Origin: Betaproteobacteria bacterium
Lineage (GTDB): Bacteria; Pseudomonadota; Gammaproteobacteria; Burkholderiales; Casimicrobiaceae
Assembly: GCA_016717855.1 (NCBI GenBank)
Contig: JADKEV010000014.1
Location: 1-64,000 of the forward strand
Direction: 5' to 3'
Length of the DNA stretch: 64,000 bases
In this document: positions 1-9,007 of the stretch, piece after piece
Layout: each line of letters starts with the position of its first letter
Position numbering within the stretch: position 1 is the first letter of the stretch
The notes under the pieces: model-generated
Told to the model about the DNA's origin: nothing
Databases searched by the model: none
The model's input: only the letters and a program-made list of their open reading frames with translations
Position numbers and translations under genes: made by a program

Positions 1-171
1 AACTGGCGCTTGAATCGTCGAGTGCGGCCATGTCGGAGCGGTCTCGTCCACCGCGCATTTCGGAAAAGAGAAAGGTCACTTCATGATGCGGCGTCGCCCG
101 GTAATCAACGCACGAGGATACGGCACGGAACTCGTCATGCGCAGCAGCGCGCGCGCGGCGAAGGTCAACCG
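1..171. other. No recognisable gene at the left edge
   Basis: This stretch downstream of the dehydratase gene holds no open frame I can assign. A 31-codon plus-strand frame from an ATG near position 83 follows a purine-rich stretch but has no recognisable product. I see no hairpin with a T-tract. Confidence 0.4.
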
Positions 172-1977
172 TCAGTGATTATCCCGCGGCACGCCCTTGG
201 TCACTGAAATCCGCTGATACTTCACCGCCGGCTTCAGCACCATCCCGTTCGACAGTTCATCGACCATCCCGCGCTGCATTTCCTGCCATGGTGTCTGGCT
301 CTCCGGAATCGGGAAGCCGCCGGCCTTGGCCAACGCCTTCTGCCGCTTCGCGTACTCGGCCTTGGTGATCAGGATGTCGGCGGAGCGCTTGTTCAAGTCG
401 ATGCGCACCCGGTCGCCGGTTTGCAACAAGGCCAGTCCGCCGCCGGTCGCCGCCTCGGGTGAGGCGTTGAGGATTGACGGCGAGCCGGACGTGCCCGACT
501 GCCGGCCGTCGCCGATGCACGGCAATTCGGTGACGCCCTTCTTGATCAGTTCGCCCGGCGGCTGCATGTTCACCACTTCCGCCGCGCCCGGATATCCGAC
601 GGGCCCGGCGCCGCGCACGAACAGCATGCAGTCGTCGTCGATCTTGAGCTTCGGGTCGTCGATCCGGTGGTGATAATCCTCGGGGCCGTCGAACACGATG
701 GCGCGGCCTTCCCAGGCGTTGGGGTCCTTGGGGTTCGACAGGTAGCGCTTGCGGAACGAGTCCGAGATCACGCTGGTTTTCATGATGGCGCTGTCGAACA
801 GGTTGCCCTTCAGGTTCAGGAAGCCGGCCTTGTCCTTCATCGGCTTCTTGTACGGCCAGATCACCAGCGGATCCTGGACCGGCGTCTTTTTGCAGTTGTC
901 GTAGAGCGTCTTGCCGTTGACGGTCAGCGCGTTCTTGCGGATCTTGCCGGCCTTGATCAGTTCGTTCACCACCGCGGGCACGCCCCCGGCGCGGTGGTAC
1001 TCCTCGCCCAGGTATTCGCCGGCCGGCTGCAGGTTCACCAGCAGCGGGATGTCGTAGCCGATTTTCTCCCAGTCGTCGCAGTCGAGCTTGACGCCAATGT
1101 GGCGGGCGATGGCGTTGAAGTGGATCGGCGCGTTGGTCGAGCCGCCGATCGCCGAGTTGACGACGATGACGTTCTCGAACGCTTCGCGGGTCATGATCTT
1201 CGACGGGCGCAGGTCTTCCCACACCATCTCGACGATGCGCTTGCCGGATTCGTAGGCGTTGACCGCGCGGTCCTTGTGCGGGGCCGGCGCCGACGCGCCG
1301 CCGGGCAGCGACATCCCCAGCGCCTCGGCCAGCGAGTTCATCGTCGAGGCGGTGCCCATGGTGTTGCAGTGGCCGGGCGAGGGCGCCGAAGAGGCGACCA
1401 GGTCGATGAACTCCTCGGCGTTGATCTCGCCCGCGGCGAGCAGTTCGCGCGCTTTCCAGACGATGGTGCCGGAGCCGGTGCGCTCGCCCTTGAACCAGCC
1501 GTTGAGCATCGGTCCGCCGGAGAGCACGATGGCCGGGATGTCGACCGTCGCCGCCGCCATCAGTTGCGCCGGCGTGGTCTTGTCGCAGCCGGTGGTGAGC
1601 ACGACGCCGTCGATGAAGTAGCCGTACAGCGTCTCGACCAGTCCCAGGTAGCAGAGATTGCGGTCGAGCGCGGCGGTCGGGCGCTTGCCCGTTTCCTGGA
1701 TCGGATGCACCGGGAACTCGAAGGCGATGCCGCCGGCCTCGCGGATGCCTTCGCGCACGCGGTGCGCGAGCTCGAGGTGGTGGCGGTTGCACGGCGAGAG
1801 GTCCGACCCCGATTGCGCGATGCCGATGATGGGCTTGCCGGCCTGCAATTCCTCGCGCGTCAGGCCCCAGTTCATGTAGCGCTCCAGGTACAGCGCCGTC
1901 ATGTTCGGGTTCTCCGGATTGGCGAACCACTTGCGGGACCGCAGCATCGCCGGGTCCTTCCTGCTCTTGCCTGCCAT
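172..1977 (-). CDS. IlvD/Edd-family sugar-acid dehydratase (arabinonate/xylonate dehydratase type)
   Basis: A 601-residue dehydratase expected to remove water from an aldonic acid such as L-arabinonate or D-xylonate, giving a 2-keto-3-deoxy acid in the cytosol. The iron-sulfur cysteines are visible at C63 (SPCNRHH), C131 (TTGCDKTTP) and C204 (GHCNTMGTAST). K133 in the CDKTTP motif fits the carbamylated metal-binding lysine of this family. The late GRQSGTSGSPSILNASPEAA segment is typical of sugar-acid members rather than of the branched-chain amino-acid enzyme IlvD. The ATG is preceded by GAGGAG at good spacing. No other sugar-acid catabolic gene is adjacent, so the substrate is inferred from family only. 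The length is normal for the family. Confidence 0.88.
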   Translation of the reverse strand: MAGKSRKDPAMLRSRKWFANPENPNMTALYLERYMNWGLTREELQAGKPIIGIAQSGSDLSPCNRHHLELAHRVREGIREAGGIAFEFPVHPIQETGKRPTAALDRNLCYLGLVETLYGYFIDGVVLTTGCDKTTPAQLMAAATVDIPAIVLSGGPMLNGWFKGERTGSGTIVWKARELLAAGEINAEEFIDLVASSAPSPGHCNTMGTASTMNSLAEALGMSLPGGASAPAPHKDRAVNAYESGKRIVEMVWEDLRPSKIMTREAFENVIVVNSAIGGSTNAPIHFNAIARHIGVKLDCDDWEKIGYDIPLLVNLQPAGEYLGEEYHRAGGVPAVVNELIKAGKIRKNALTVNGKTLYDNCKKTPVQDPLVIWPYKKPMKDKAGFLNLKGNLFDSAIMKTSVISDSFRKRYLSNPKDPNAWEGRAIVFDGPEDYHHRIDDPKLKIDDDCMLFVRGAGPVGYPGAAEVVNMQPPGELIKKGVTELPCIGDGRQSGTSGSPSILNASPEAATGGGLALLQTGDRVRIDLNKRSADILITKAEYAKRQKALAKAGGFPIPESQTPWQEMQRGMVDELSNGMVLKPAVKYQRISVTKGVPRDNH

Positions 1978-2124
1978 TATTGCGTCTCCTCGGGGGCGCC
2001 CTGGCCGCGCGGGCCGTGGCTGTGTGATTGCGGATGCACTGTGGATTTTACCCGAGTGAAAGGGCGAGCGCCCCTATCGATTCCGCTGTCCGGGTGTTAA
2101 CCTTGACGCTCCCGAAAAACAACG

Positions 2125-3471
2125 ATGACGCAGCGCCAGGAGCAGCGGACGGACCGGTGTGGCCGGTTACGGACTGACCAACGCGTTCGTCCCGCAACCT
2201 TGCGCTCACCCGCTCTCGCGCCCTTCCAGGTCCGCAGCTTCCGCTTCCAGTGGCCGGCCGATCTGCTCGCCTCCTGGGCCTTCGAGATGGAGACGCTGAT
2301 ATTGGGCTGGTACGTGCTGGTCGAGACCGGCTCGGTGCGCCTGCTCGTCCTGTTCGGCGCGCTGCAGTTTCTGGGCGCGCTGGTCGCGCCGCTGGTCGGC
2401 GTCGCCGGCGACCGCCTCGGCCACCGCAACCTGTTGTGCGTCACGCGCGCCATCCATGCCGCGCTGGCGGCGGCGCTGATGATCTTCGCATTCACCCGAA
2501 CGCTTTCCCCGCTGCACGTGTTTGTCATCGCGGGGCTCGCCGGCCTGATCCGGCCTTCGGACATGATGATGCGCAACACCCTGATCGCGCAAACCATGAC
2601 GCCCGCGCGCCTGATGGGCGCTTTGGGGCTGTCGCGGATAACGAACGACTCGGCCCGCATTGCGGGCGCGCTCGCCGGCGCCGGCGCCGTCGCGGCGTTC
2701 GGAATCGGCCCGGCGTATGCGGTGATCCTGTGCCTGTACGCGGCCGGCTTCGGGCTGACGCTGGGCATCACGCGCGTGCGCGTTGGCGCCACTGCGACGG
2801 CGGTGACCGCCGCGACCGCCGCCAGCGGGACGGAGGTGCCCTGGTCGGCCTGGGGCGACCTCCGCCACGGCCTGGCCTATGTGCGCCGCAAGCCGGAGTT
2901 GATGGCGGCGTTAAGTGTCGCCTTCCTGATCAATGTGTTTGCCTATCCCTTCGTGTTCGGCGTGCTGCCGTACGTGGCCAGGGAGGTCTATGGCGTGGGC
3001 CAGCCAGGGTTGGGCACGCTGGTGGCCAGCTTCGCGCTCGGCTCCCTCGTGGGCTCGGTGGCGCTCAGCGTGAACCGGTTCACGCTGCGGCCTGCGCGTA
3101 CGATGCTCGTGGCCACCGGCGCCTGGTTCATCCTGACGATCGGTTTTGCCTTCATCCAGAACATCACCGCCGGCGCCGTCGTGCTGGCGCTGACCGGACT
3201 GGCGCAGAGCCTGTGCGTCACGCCGCTGGCGGCAGTGATGTTGCGCGTGACCAGCGACGAATTCCGCGGCCGCGTCATGGGCGTGCGCATGCTGGCCGTC
3301 TGGGGACTGCCGATCGGGCTGCTGCTCTCCGGCCCCTTGATCGACAGCGCCGGATTCACGCTGACCACGTCGCTCTACGCGGCGATCGGCCTCGCGTTCA
3401 CGCTGTGGATCGCCGTGCGCTGGCGGGCGAGCCTGTGGCGGCTCGCCGCAGTGGCGAATGCGCGGATGTAG
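2125..3471 (+). CDS. MFS transporter, EntS-like exporter
   Basis: A 448-residue major facilitator protein in the inner membrane. After a polar N-terminus of about 35 residues there are about twelve hydrophobic segments. An MFS signature, GDRLGHRN, follows the second segment, and a second-half counterpart includes DEFRGRVMGV. The overall pattern resembles the MFS_3/EntS group that exports siderophores or drugs. The gene is divergent from the dehydratase with about 150 bp between them. The substrate cannot be read from the sequence. The start is uncertain: the ATG lacks a strong ribosome site and the first 35 residues are rich in Arg and Gln, so a downstream start is possible. Confidence 0.8.
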   Translation: MTQRQEQRTDRCGRLRTDQRVRPATLRSPALAPFQVRSFRFQWPADLLASWAFEMETLILGWYVLVETGSVRLLVLFGALQFLGALVAPLVGVAGDRLGHRNLLCVTRAIHAALAAALMIFAFTRTLSPLHVFVIAGLAGLIRPSDMMMRNTLIAQTMTPARLMGALGLSRITNDSARIAGALAGAGAVAAFGIGPAYAVILCLYAAGFGLTLGITRVRVGATATAVTAATAASGTEVPWSAWGDLRHGLAYVRRKPELMAALSVAFLINVFAYPFVFGVLPYVAREVYGVGQPGLGTLVASFALGSLVGSVALSVNRFTLRPARTMLVATGAWFILTIGFAFIQNITAGAVVLALTGLAQSLCVTPLAAVMLRVTSDEFRGRVMGVRMLAVWGLPIGLLLSGPLIDSAGFTLTTSLYAAIGLAFTLWIAVRWRASLWRLAAVANARM

Positions 3472-3538
3472 AACGCAGGGGTCACACTCGAACGGAATTT
3501 GCCTTGGACTGTGGCGGGTGCGCAGGCGCTTGCAGCAT

Positions 3539-3600
3539 GATGGGTAGCGCTGCACTGAACCTACCAGCGATGGGTATCGCTGCGCTCCACCCATCCTACG
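3539..3600. repeat. REP-like repeat (GWVERSDTH element), full copy plus degenerate copy
   Basis: The unit GATGGGTATCGCTGCGCTCC continuing to ACCCATCCTACG occupies 3569-3600, with a degenerate partial copy at 3539-3556. The same unit recurs at 15954-15984, 16023-16054 and 62567-62598. It is imperfectly palindromic (GGATGGGT / ACCCATC ends) and its translation gives GWVERSDTH-like peptides. It lies between the 3' end of an MFS gene and a convergent small gene. Confidence 0.75.
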
Positions 3601-3820
3601 GCTTCCTCGGTCGTGAGCCTGCCCCCTTTTTTTCGATGTCGGTTTCGCACCGGGTCGGGTCGGCAACGACCAGCCAGCCGGCGGCGATCGCGGCCGGAAT
3701 GGCCAGGAACCATGCGACGGCGCCAGTGATCGCGAACCCGCCCCAGCCGATGACCGCGCCCAAGGCGATGCAACCCAGGAGCAGGAGCAAGCGGCGCGTG
3801 CCGGCCCAGGGCGCGCTCAT
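3596..3820 (-). CDS. Small membrane protein, unknown function
   Basis: A 74-residue protein with two closely spaced hydrophobic segments (about residues 9-29 and 31-50) and a charged C-terminal tail ending in lysines and arginines. I do not recognise a family. Its last codons overlap the end of a REP-like repeat, which suggests the repeat supplied the stop region. It is convergent with the MFS gene on the left and divergent from the MBL hydrolase on the right. It may be a real small integral membrane protein, but with no recognised homologue a chance frame in GC-rich DNA is possible. Confidence 0.45.
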   Translation of the reverse strand: MSAPWAGTRRLLLLLGCIALGAVIGWGGFAITGAVAWFLAIPAAIAAGWLVVADPTRCETDIEKKGAGSRPRKP

Positions 3821-4001
3821 GATCGTCGCATAAGAGTCGGTAGCCGGATTTGCGCCATGTGCACAGCTTACGGCGGGGAGGGACGGGCGTCCATCGCCGC
3901 CGTGTTATGGACGCCAGCCCATCCCGACCGGTTATCATTGCCGTCTTGCTCCCACCCGGCCGGCACGGCGGGCCCGCGCTGCCGACCGCATCATTGCTCC
4001 G

Positions 4002-4634
4002 ATGAAATTCAAGATCATTCCCGTCACACCATTTGCGCAAAATGCGACCCTGATGTGGGACGAGGCGACCATGAAGGGCGCATTCGTCGACCCGGGCGGC
4101 GATCTCGACCGGCTGCTGGCCGAGGCGAAAGCCGAGGGCGTGACGATCGAAAAGATCCTGCTCACGCACGGCCACATCGACCATGCCGGGGGCGCGGCGG
4201 AGCTCGCCGAACGCCTGGGACTGCGCATCGAGGGGCCGCAGCGCGAGGAGGCGTTCTGGATCGACCAGCTGCCGGCGCAGGGCCAGCGCTTCGGATTCCC
4301 GCCGGCGCAGGCGTTCACGCCGGACCGCTGGCTGGAGCAGGGCGACACGGTGACGGTGGGCAACGAGACCTTGAACGTGTCGCACACGCCCGGCCACACG
4401 CCCGGCCACATCGTGTTTTTCCACGCGCCCTCGCGTGTCGCGATCGTCGGCGACGTGCTGTTTCAGGGCTCGATCGGGCGCACCGACTTCCCGCGCGGCG
4501 ACCACGCCACGCTGATCCGCTCGATCCGGGAGCGGCTGTGGCCGCTGGGCGACGACGTGACCTTCATTCCCGGCCACGGTCCGGTGTCGACCTTCGCCCA
4601 CGAGCGGCGGACCAACCCGTACGTTGCAGACTGA
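4002..4634 (+). CDS. MBL-fold metallo-hydrolase (YcbL / glyoxalase II-like)
   Basis: A 210-residue metallo-beta-lactamase-fold hydrolase, probably a cytosolic thioesterase or glyoxalase II-like enzyme. The zinc motif THGHIDH lies at residues 55-61. Further metal ligands sit in HTPGHTPGHIVFF, in GDVLFQGSIGR and in the C-terminal FIPGHGP. The compact length and the absence of the long C-terminal helical domain of classical glyoxalase II point to the YcbL subgroup. The stop lies only 11 bp before the GTG of the next gene, so the two are probably co-transcribed. Confidence 0.85.
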   Translation: MKFKIIPVTPFAQNATLMWDEATMKGAFVDPGGDLDRLLAEAKAEGVTIEKILLTHGHIDHAGGAAELAERLGLRIEGPQREEAFWIDQLPAQGQRFGFPPAQAFTPDRWLEQGDTVTVGNETLNVSHTPGHTPGHIVFFHAPSRVAIVGDVLFQGSIGRTDFPRGDHATLIRSIRERLWPLGDDVTFIPGHGPVSTFAHERRTNPYVAD

Positions 4635-4645
4635 GAGGCAAACAC

Positions 4646-6190
4646 GTGAACGGCGCCGAAAGCCTGGTCCGCACCCTGATCGCGAGCGAAGTCGAGGTGT
4701 GCTTCGCCAACCCCGGCACGTCCGAAATGCACTTCGTCGCGGCGCTGGACAAGATCGAGGGCATGCGCTGCGTGCTGGGCCTGTTCGAAGGCGTCGTCAC
4801 CGGCGCGGCCGACGGCTACTTCCGGATGACCGGCAAGCCGGCGTCGACGCTCCTGCACCTGGGTCCCGGCCTGGCCAACGGCCTCGCCAACCTGCACAAC
4901 GCGAAGAAGGCGCGGTCCGCCATCGTCAACATCGTCGGCGAGCACGCCGGCTATCACATCAAGCATGACGCCCCGCTCACCGCCGACATCGAAGGCATCG
5001 CGCGGCCGATGTCGCACTGGGTGAAGACCTCGCAGTCTGCCAGGGATGTGGCGGCTGATGGCGCCGCGGCGGTGGAAGCCGCGCGCGCGGCGCCGGGGCA
5101 GATCGCGACGCTGATCCTGCCGGCCGACACCGCGTGGAACGAGGGCGCCCAAGCGGTGACGGCCCGCGCGCCGGAGCCCCGGCCGGCGGTCGCGGGCGAC
5201 GCGGTGCGTGCAGCCGCCGCGGCGCTGCGGCAACCGGATGCCGCGCTGATGATGGGCGGCATCGGCGTGCGCGATCCGGCGATGACCCTGGCCGGGCGGA
5301 TCGCCGCCCGGACCGGCTGCCGGATCATCAGCGAGAACGCCAGCGGGCGCATCGAGCGCGGCGCGGGACGCGTGATCGCGCAGCGCGTGCCCTACGTGGT
5401 CGACCTGGCGCTCCGGACGCTGGGCGCGTTGCGCCAGATCGTGCTCGTGGGTGCGAAAGCGCCGGTTGGCTTTTTCGCCTATCCCGGCAAGCCCTCGACG
5501 CTCGCGCCGCCCGAATGCACGTTCACCCTCCTGGCTGGCGTGGACGACGACATCGTCGGTGCGCTCGAAGCGCTGGCCGATGAACTGGGCGCGCGCACCA
5601 CGCCGCCGGCGCATGTGGCGCCGCTGGCGCCGCCGGCAATGCCGGCGGGCAAGGTCACGCTCGAGGGCATCGCCGCGGTGCTGGGCGCATTGCTGCCGGA
5701 GAACGCGATCGTGGTCGACGAGTCGGTGTCCTCCGGGCGCGGCTTCGCCTCGCTCACGGCGCACGCCCCGCCGCACGACTGGCTGTGCGTCACCGGCGGC
5801 TCGATCGGCTTCGGGCTGCCCGCCGCGACCGGCGCGGCGCTCGGCGCGCCCGGGCGCAAGGTGATCTGCCTGGAAGGCGACGGCAGCGCGATGTACACGC
5901 TGCAGTCGTTGTGGACGATGGCGCGCGAGCAACTCGACGTGACGATGGTGATCTTCGCCAACCGGTCGTACCAGATCCTGCATGGCGAATTCGCCGCCGT
6001 CGGCGCGGGGGCGCCCGGCCGGCGCGCCACCGACATGCTCACGCTCGACCGGCCGCATCTCGACTGGCTGCCGCTCGCGCGCGGCCATGGCGTCGAGGCG
6101 GGACAGGCCTCGACACTGGACGAGTTCGCCGCGCAACTCAGGCGCGGTCTCGCCACGACCGGGCCGTACCTGATCGAGCTGGTGTTCTAG
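4646..6190 (+). CDS. ThDP-dependent enzyme, acetolactate synthase large-subunit homologue
   Basis: A 514-residue thiamine-diphosphate enzyme with the three-domain layout of the acetolactate synthase/pyruvate decarboxylase superfamily. The N-terminal domain carries CFANPGTSEMHFVAAL and the conserved Glu of LFEGVVTGAADGYF. The C-terminal domain carries the ThDP/Mg motif beginning GDGSAMYTLQ near residue 412 and ending at NRSYQIL. I chose the GTG at 4646 because GAGAGG lies just upstream and the homologous sequence starts there; the frame is open for about 800 bp further but that part matches nothing. No regulatory small subunit (ilvN) is nearby, so this is probably not the biosynthetic synthase. 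The real substrate is unknown. Confidence 0.8.
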   Translation: MNGAESLVRTLIASEVEVCFANPGTSEMHFVAALDKIEGMRCVLGLFEGVVTGAADGYFRMTGKPASTLLHLGPGLANGLANLHNAKKARSAIVNIVGEHAGYHIKHDAPLTADIEGIARPMSHWVKTSQSARDVAADGAAAVEAARAAPGQIATLILPADTAWNEGAQAVTARAPEPRPAVAGDAVRAAAAALRQPDAALMMGGIGVRDPAMTLAGRIAARTGCRIISENASGRIERGAGRVIAQRVPYVVDLALRTLGALRQIVLVGAKAPVGFFAYPGKPSTLAPPECTFTLLAGVDDDIVGALEALADELGARTTPPAHVAPLAPPAMPAGKVTLEGIAAVLGALLPENAIVVDESVSSGRGFASLTAHAPPHDWLCVTGGSIGFGLPAATGAALGAPGRKVICLEGDGSAMYTLQSLWTMAREQLDVTMVIFANRSYQILHGEFAAVGAGAPGRRATDMLTLDRPHLDWLPLARGHGVEAGQASTLDEFAAQLRRGLATTGPYLIELVF

Positions 6191-6379
6191 CAGCCTGCTA
6201 GTCACCCGGCCCCGGATTGCACGGCCTCCCGGCTCCGCACGCACCAATCGCGGGCAGGCATCCGTACAACACACCGTCGCCGCCCGGGCCCGGAATTGGC
6301 CGATTTGCTTGTGCCGCGACGCGTCGTCGTGGCAGTCTTGCGGGGTTGACGATCATTCATCCACAAATTGGGGGATTCC

Positions 6380-6994
6380 ATGAAAGCATCAAGACCGCGC
6401 GCGCTGACCGCGCCCCTTGCCGTTCTGATTTCCGGGCTTGGCCTGCTCGCCGTTGCGCCCGCCGCACTGGCACAGTCCGTGCAGAACCTGACGGTGTCGT
6501 TCGAGAATTTCCTGCCCGTTGCGCCCCTGTCGGACTGGCTCACCGCGGGCATTGCCCTGCTGCTCGCAGTATCGGCGGTGGTCGTGCTGCGCCGGCAGCA
6601 GGGTCTCCCGGGCCGCTTATTCGGCTGGCTGCTCGCTGTCGTTGCGGGCACGACGCTGTTCACGGCCCTGGGGCAACGCACCATGTCCGACGCTAACGCC
6701 GTGATGGTCGCGCCCGCGATCAGCCTGGTCTTCAGCCCGGTAAGCCTCGACGTGCTGCCGTACGCGCCCACCACGCCCTTGAACGTGATCGTGACCAACA
6801 ACTCCGGACAGACCGCGCGCATCACGGCGATCGAACTGGACACCCTGATCTTCATGAACGCGGCCCGCGTCCAGGCGAAGCAGGTCATTATCGGGGAGTA
6901 CGCGATCTCCCCAGCGTCGTCCTGCGCGGTGGGCACGGTGCTCTCGGTCGGGAATACGTGCATCGTCACGCTGGATTTCCAGGTTCCGACCTGA
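6380..6994 (+). CDS. Probable midcut-by-XrtH protein (internal sorting signal)
   Basis: A 204-residue exported protein. Residues 1-32 form a signal peptide ending ALAQ. Residues 46-53 read PVAPLSDW, followed by a hydrophobic helix (54-70) and RRQQ (71-74). That is the layout of an IPTL-CTERM exosortase signal, but placed in the middle of the protein. A second hydrophobic segment (about 80-97) and a 100-residue C-terminal domain with two cysteines (182, 194) follow. This architecture matches the midcut-by-XrtH proteins, thought to be cleaved by exosortase H. GGGGATTCC lies just before the chosen ATG. Family assignment is by pattern recognition; no exosortase gene is in this window. Confidence 0.6.
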   Translation: MKASRPRALTAPLAVLISGLGLLAVAPAALAQSVQNLTVSFENFLPVAPLSDWLTAGIALLLAVSAVVVLRRQQGLPGRLFGWLLAVVAGTTLFTALGQRTMSDANAVMVAPAISLVFSPVSLDVLPYAPTTPLNVIVTNNSGQTARITAIELDTLIFMNAARVQAKQVIIGEYAISPASSCAVGTVLSVGNTCIVTLDFQVPT

Positions 6995-7109
6995 TCCCTG
7001 CGCGCCTTGCCGAGGCGCCGGCCGGTACCGGCGGCGCGTCCGTGTCGGTACGCCCATCCGCGTCGTAGAGCGACGCGGATAGGCGCCGCGGCAATTTCCG
7101 GGCGGGCTG

Positions 7110-8783
7110 CTACGCGCCGCCGAAACCATCCTCGACCACTACCTCGATCAGTGACGGCCCGGCGCCCGCCATCATTCGCGCCAGGGTGCCGTCGATCTCC
7201 CCCGGCAGCGTGACCCGGGCGCTGCGCAGACCCATGCTGGCGCCGAGGGCGACAAAGTCGATCGCCGGTTCGCGCAGGTCCATGCCGACGAAGGCGTCGG
7301 TGCCGCGCATCGCGACCAGCCGGTCCTTGATGATCCGGTAGCTGCGGTTGTTGACGATGATGAACGTGATCGGCAGCCGCAGATGCGCGGCGGTCCACAG
7401 CCCCTGGATGCTGTACATCGCGCTGCCGTCGCCGAGCACCGCCACGACCGGACGTTCCGGCTGCGCCAGGCTGATGCCGATCGCCCCGGGCAGGCCGAAG
7501 CCGAGCCCGCCGCTGGCCAGACCGTAGTAGCTGTGCGGGTCGTTGGCGTGCAGCACCCTGGCCAGGCCCGCAGCCGAACTGACCGCTTCTTCGACCACGA
7601 TGGCGCGGGCCGGAATCGACTCGGCGATGCGCGCCATCAGGTATTCGGTCCAGATCGGCGTCTCGCCCTTCTTCGCTTCGAGCGCCGTCAGATGCCGCGC
7701 GCGACTCGCGGACCAGTTCCGCGGTGCGATCGCCGCGCAGCGCGCCGCGGCCTCGCCCGCGTACGCCGGTGACCGCGCAGCTTCCAGCGCCGGCAGCAGC
7801 GCGCGCAGCGTTTCCTTCACGTTCGCGCAGATCGCGATTGCGGTCGGGTAGTTCTTGCCCAGTTCCCAATCGCGCTCGGAGATGTGCAGCACCGGCAGCG
7901 TTTCCGGCAGCGGTTCGGTCGCGCTCCAGGGTGACATGCGCAACAGGTCGCCGCCCAGGCACACCAGCAGGTCATGCTCGCTCAACACCGCACGCACGCG
8001 AACCTGGTTGCGACCGATGTCGCCCATGTTGAGCGGGTGATCGGATGGAAAGCGCGCGTTGTAGGGCACCGAACCCAGGTACACGGCTGCGCCTATGCAT
8101 TCGGCGAAACGGCAGGCCTCAGCGAACGCGTCATGATCCGCGAGTTCCTTGCCGGCCAGGATGACGGGGCGGCGCGCTTCCAGCATGCGTGCCGCGATGC
8201 GCGCGAGAACGTGGTCGGCGGGGCGCAGCGCTGTCTCGACCCGGGACGGCGTCCCGAGGTCGATCTCTGTCTCGTCGTCGAGGATGCTGCCCGGCAGGCT
8301 GATGAACACCGGCCCGGCGGGCGGCGCGAGTGCGATCTTGGCGGCGCGATGGACGATCCGCGGCAGGTCTTCGATTCGCTGGACCTCGACCGCCCACTTC
8401 ACCAGCGGCCGCGCGATCGCCACCAGGTCGTCGTACAACAGGGGCTCGGTGAGGCCATGGCCGATTTCGTACTGGCCCGCCGTCACCAGCACCGGGGAGC
8501 CGGAGAACTTCGCGCTGTACAGCGCGCCCATCGCGTGGCCCAGCCCCGGCGCGCAATGCAGGTTGCACGCCGAGAGCCTGCCGGTGGCGCGCGAGTAGCC
8601 GTCGGCCATCGCCAGCACCACCGATTCCTGCAAGCCCAGAACGTACCGGAGCTGCGGATACCGGGAGATGACCTCCATCACCGGCAATTCGGTCGTCCCC
8701 GGATTGCCGAACAGATGGGTGACGCCTTCGTCGATCAGGAGTTGCAGGAAGGCCGAGCGGCCGGTGATGTTCTGTCTTGGCAT
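7110..8783 (-). CDS. ThDP-dependent decarboxylase, benzoylformate decarboxylase-like
   Basis: A 557-residue ThDP enzyme. The N-terminal domain shows LFGNPGTTELPVME and the catalytic Glu in LGLQESVVLAMADGYSRATG. The C-terminal domain shows GDGSAMYSIQGLWTAAH and ends the motif with NNRSYRI. The overall pattern resembles benzoylformate decarboxylase (MdlC) and related aromatic 2-oxoacid decarboxylases. The start is placed at the ATG at 8783, which follows AAGGAT at proper spacing; a TTG 24 bases earlier is less likely. It is divergent from the TIM-barrel gene at 9008 and may share the control region between them. It is only distantly similar to the other ThDP enzyme in this window, so the two are not recent duplicates. 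Confidence 0.8.
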   Translation of the reverse strand: MPRQNITGRSAFLQLLIDEGVTHLFGNPGTTELPVMEVISRYPQLRYVLGLQESVVLAMADGYSRATGRLSACNLHCAPGLGHAMGALYSAKFSGSPVLVTAGQYEIGHGLTEPLLYDDLVAIARPLVKWAVEVQRIEDLPRIVHRAAKIALAPPAGPVFISLPGSILDDETEIDLGTPSRVETALRPADHVLARIAARMLEARRPVILAGKELADHDAFAEACRFAECIGAAVYLGSVPYNARFPSDHPLNMGDIGRNQVRVRAVLSEHDLLVCLGGDLLRMSPWSATEPLPETLPVLHISERDWELGKNYPTAIAICANVKETLRALLPALEAARSPAYAGEAAARCAAIAPRNWSASRARHLTALEAKKGETPIWTEYLMARIAESIPARAIVVEEAVSSAAGLARVLHANDPHSYYGLASGGLGFGLPGAIGISLAQPERPVVAVLGDGSAMYSIQGLWTAAHLRLPITFIIVNNRSYRIIKDRLVAMRGTDAFVGMDLREPAIDFVALGASMGLRSARVTLPGEIDGTLARMMAGAGPSLIEVVVEDGFGGA

Positions 8784-8912
8784 GTGGGACGATCCTTGTC
8801 GGGTCAACTTTAACCGATCATGCGCCTGCGCCGGACAGCGTGCTGTTGCGTCCTGCCAGGACTTTTCGCCGCGGCAGTAATTTGCGCGCGCGAAAGGCCA
8901 CCAAGACGGGGT

Positions 8913-8928
8913 GTCCAGAATATTGGAC
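8913..8928. promoter_or_regulatory. Possible operator in the divergent 8783/9008 intergenic region
   Basis: A small inverted repeat, GTCCA-gaatat-TGGAC, lies in an AT-richer part of the 224-bp gap between two divergent genes. Arms of 5 bp are weak evidence. The downstream DeoR regulator is a candidate ligand, but nothing in the sequence links it to this site. Confidence 0.25.
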
Positions 8929-9007
8929 TTGCAAAATACTATGTTACAGTGCCAACATCATCTTCCGCCGGCCCGATTGCCGGCGGCACGCTGCACCGGA
9001 GCTGCCA

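Noticed and set aside
667..2100. Long plus-strand frame opposite the dehydratase gene
   Set aside because: Antisense shadow of the dehydratase, whose cluster cysteines and family motifs are clear on the minus strand.
3857..4645. In-frame extension upstream of the ThDP enzyme at 4646
   Set aside because: It overlaps the MBL hydrolase gene in another frame, and family similarity begins at the GTG at 4646 with a ribosome site before it.
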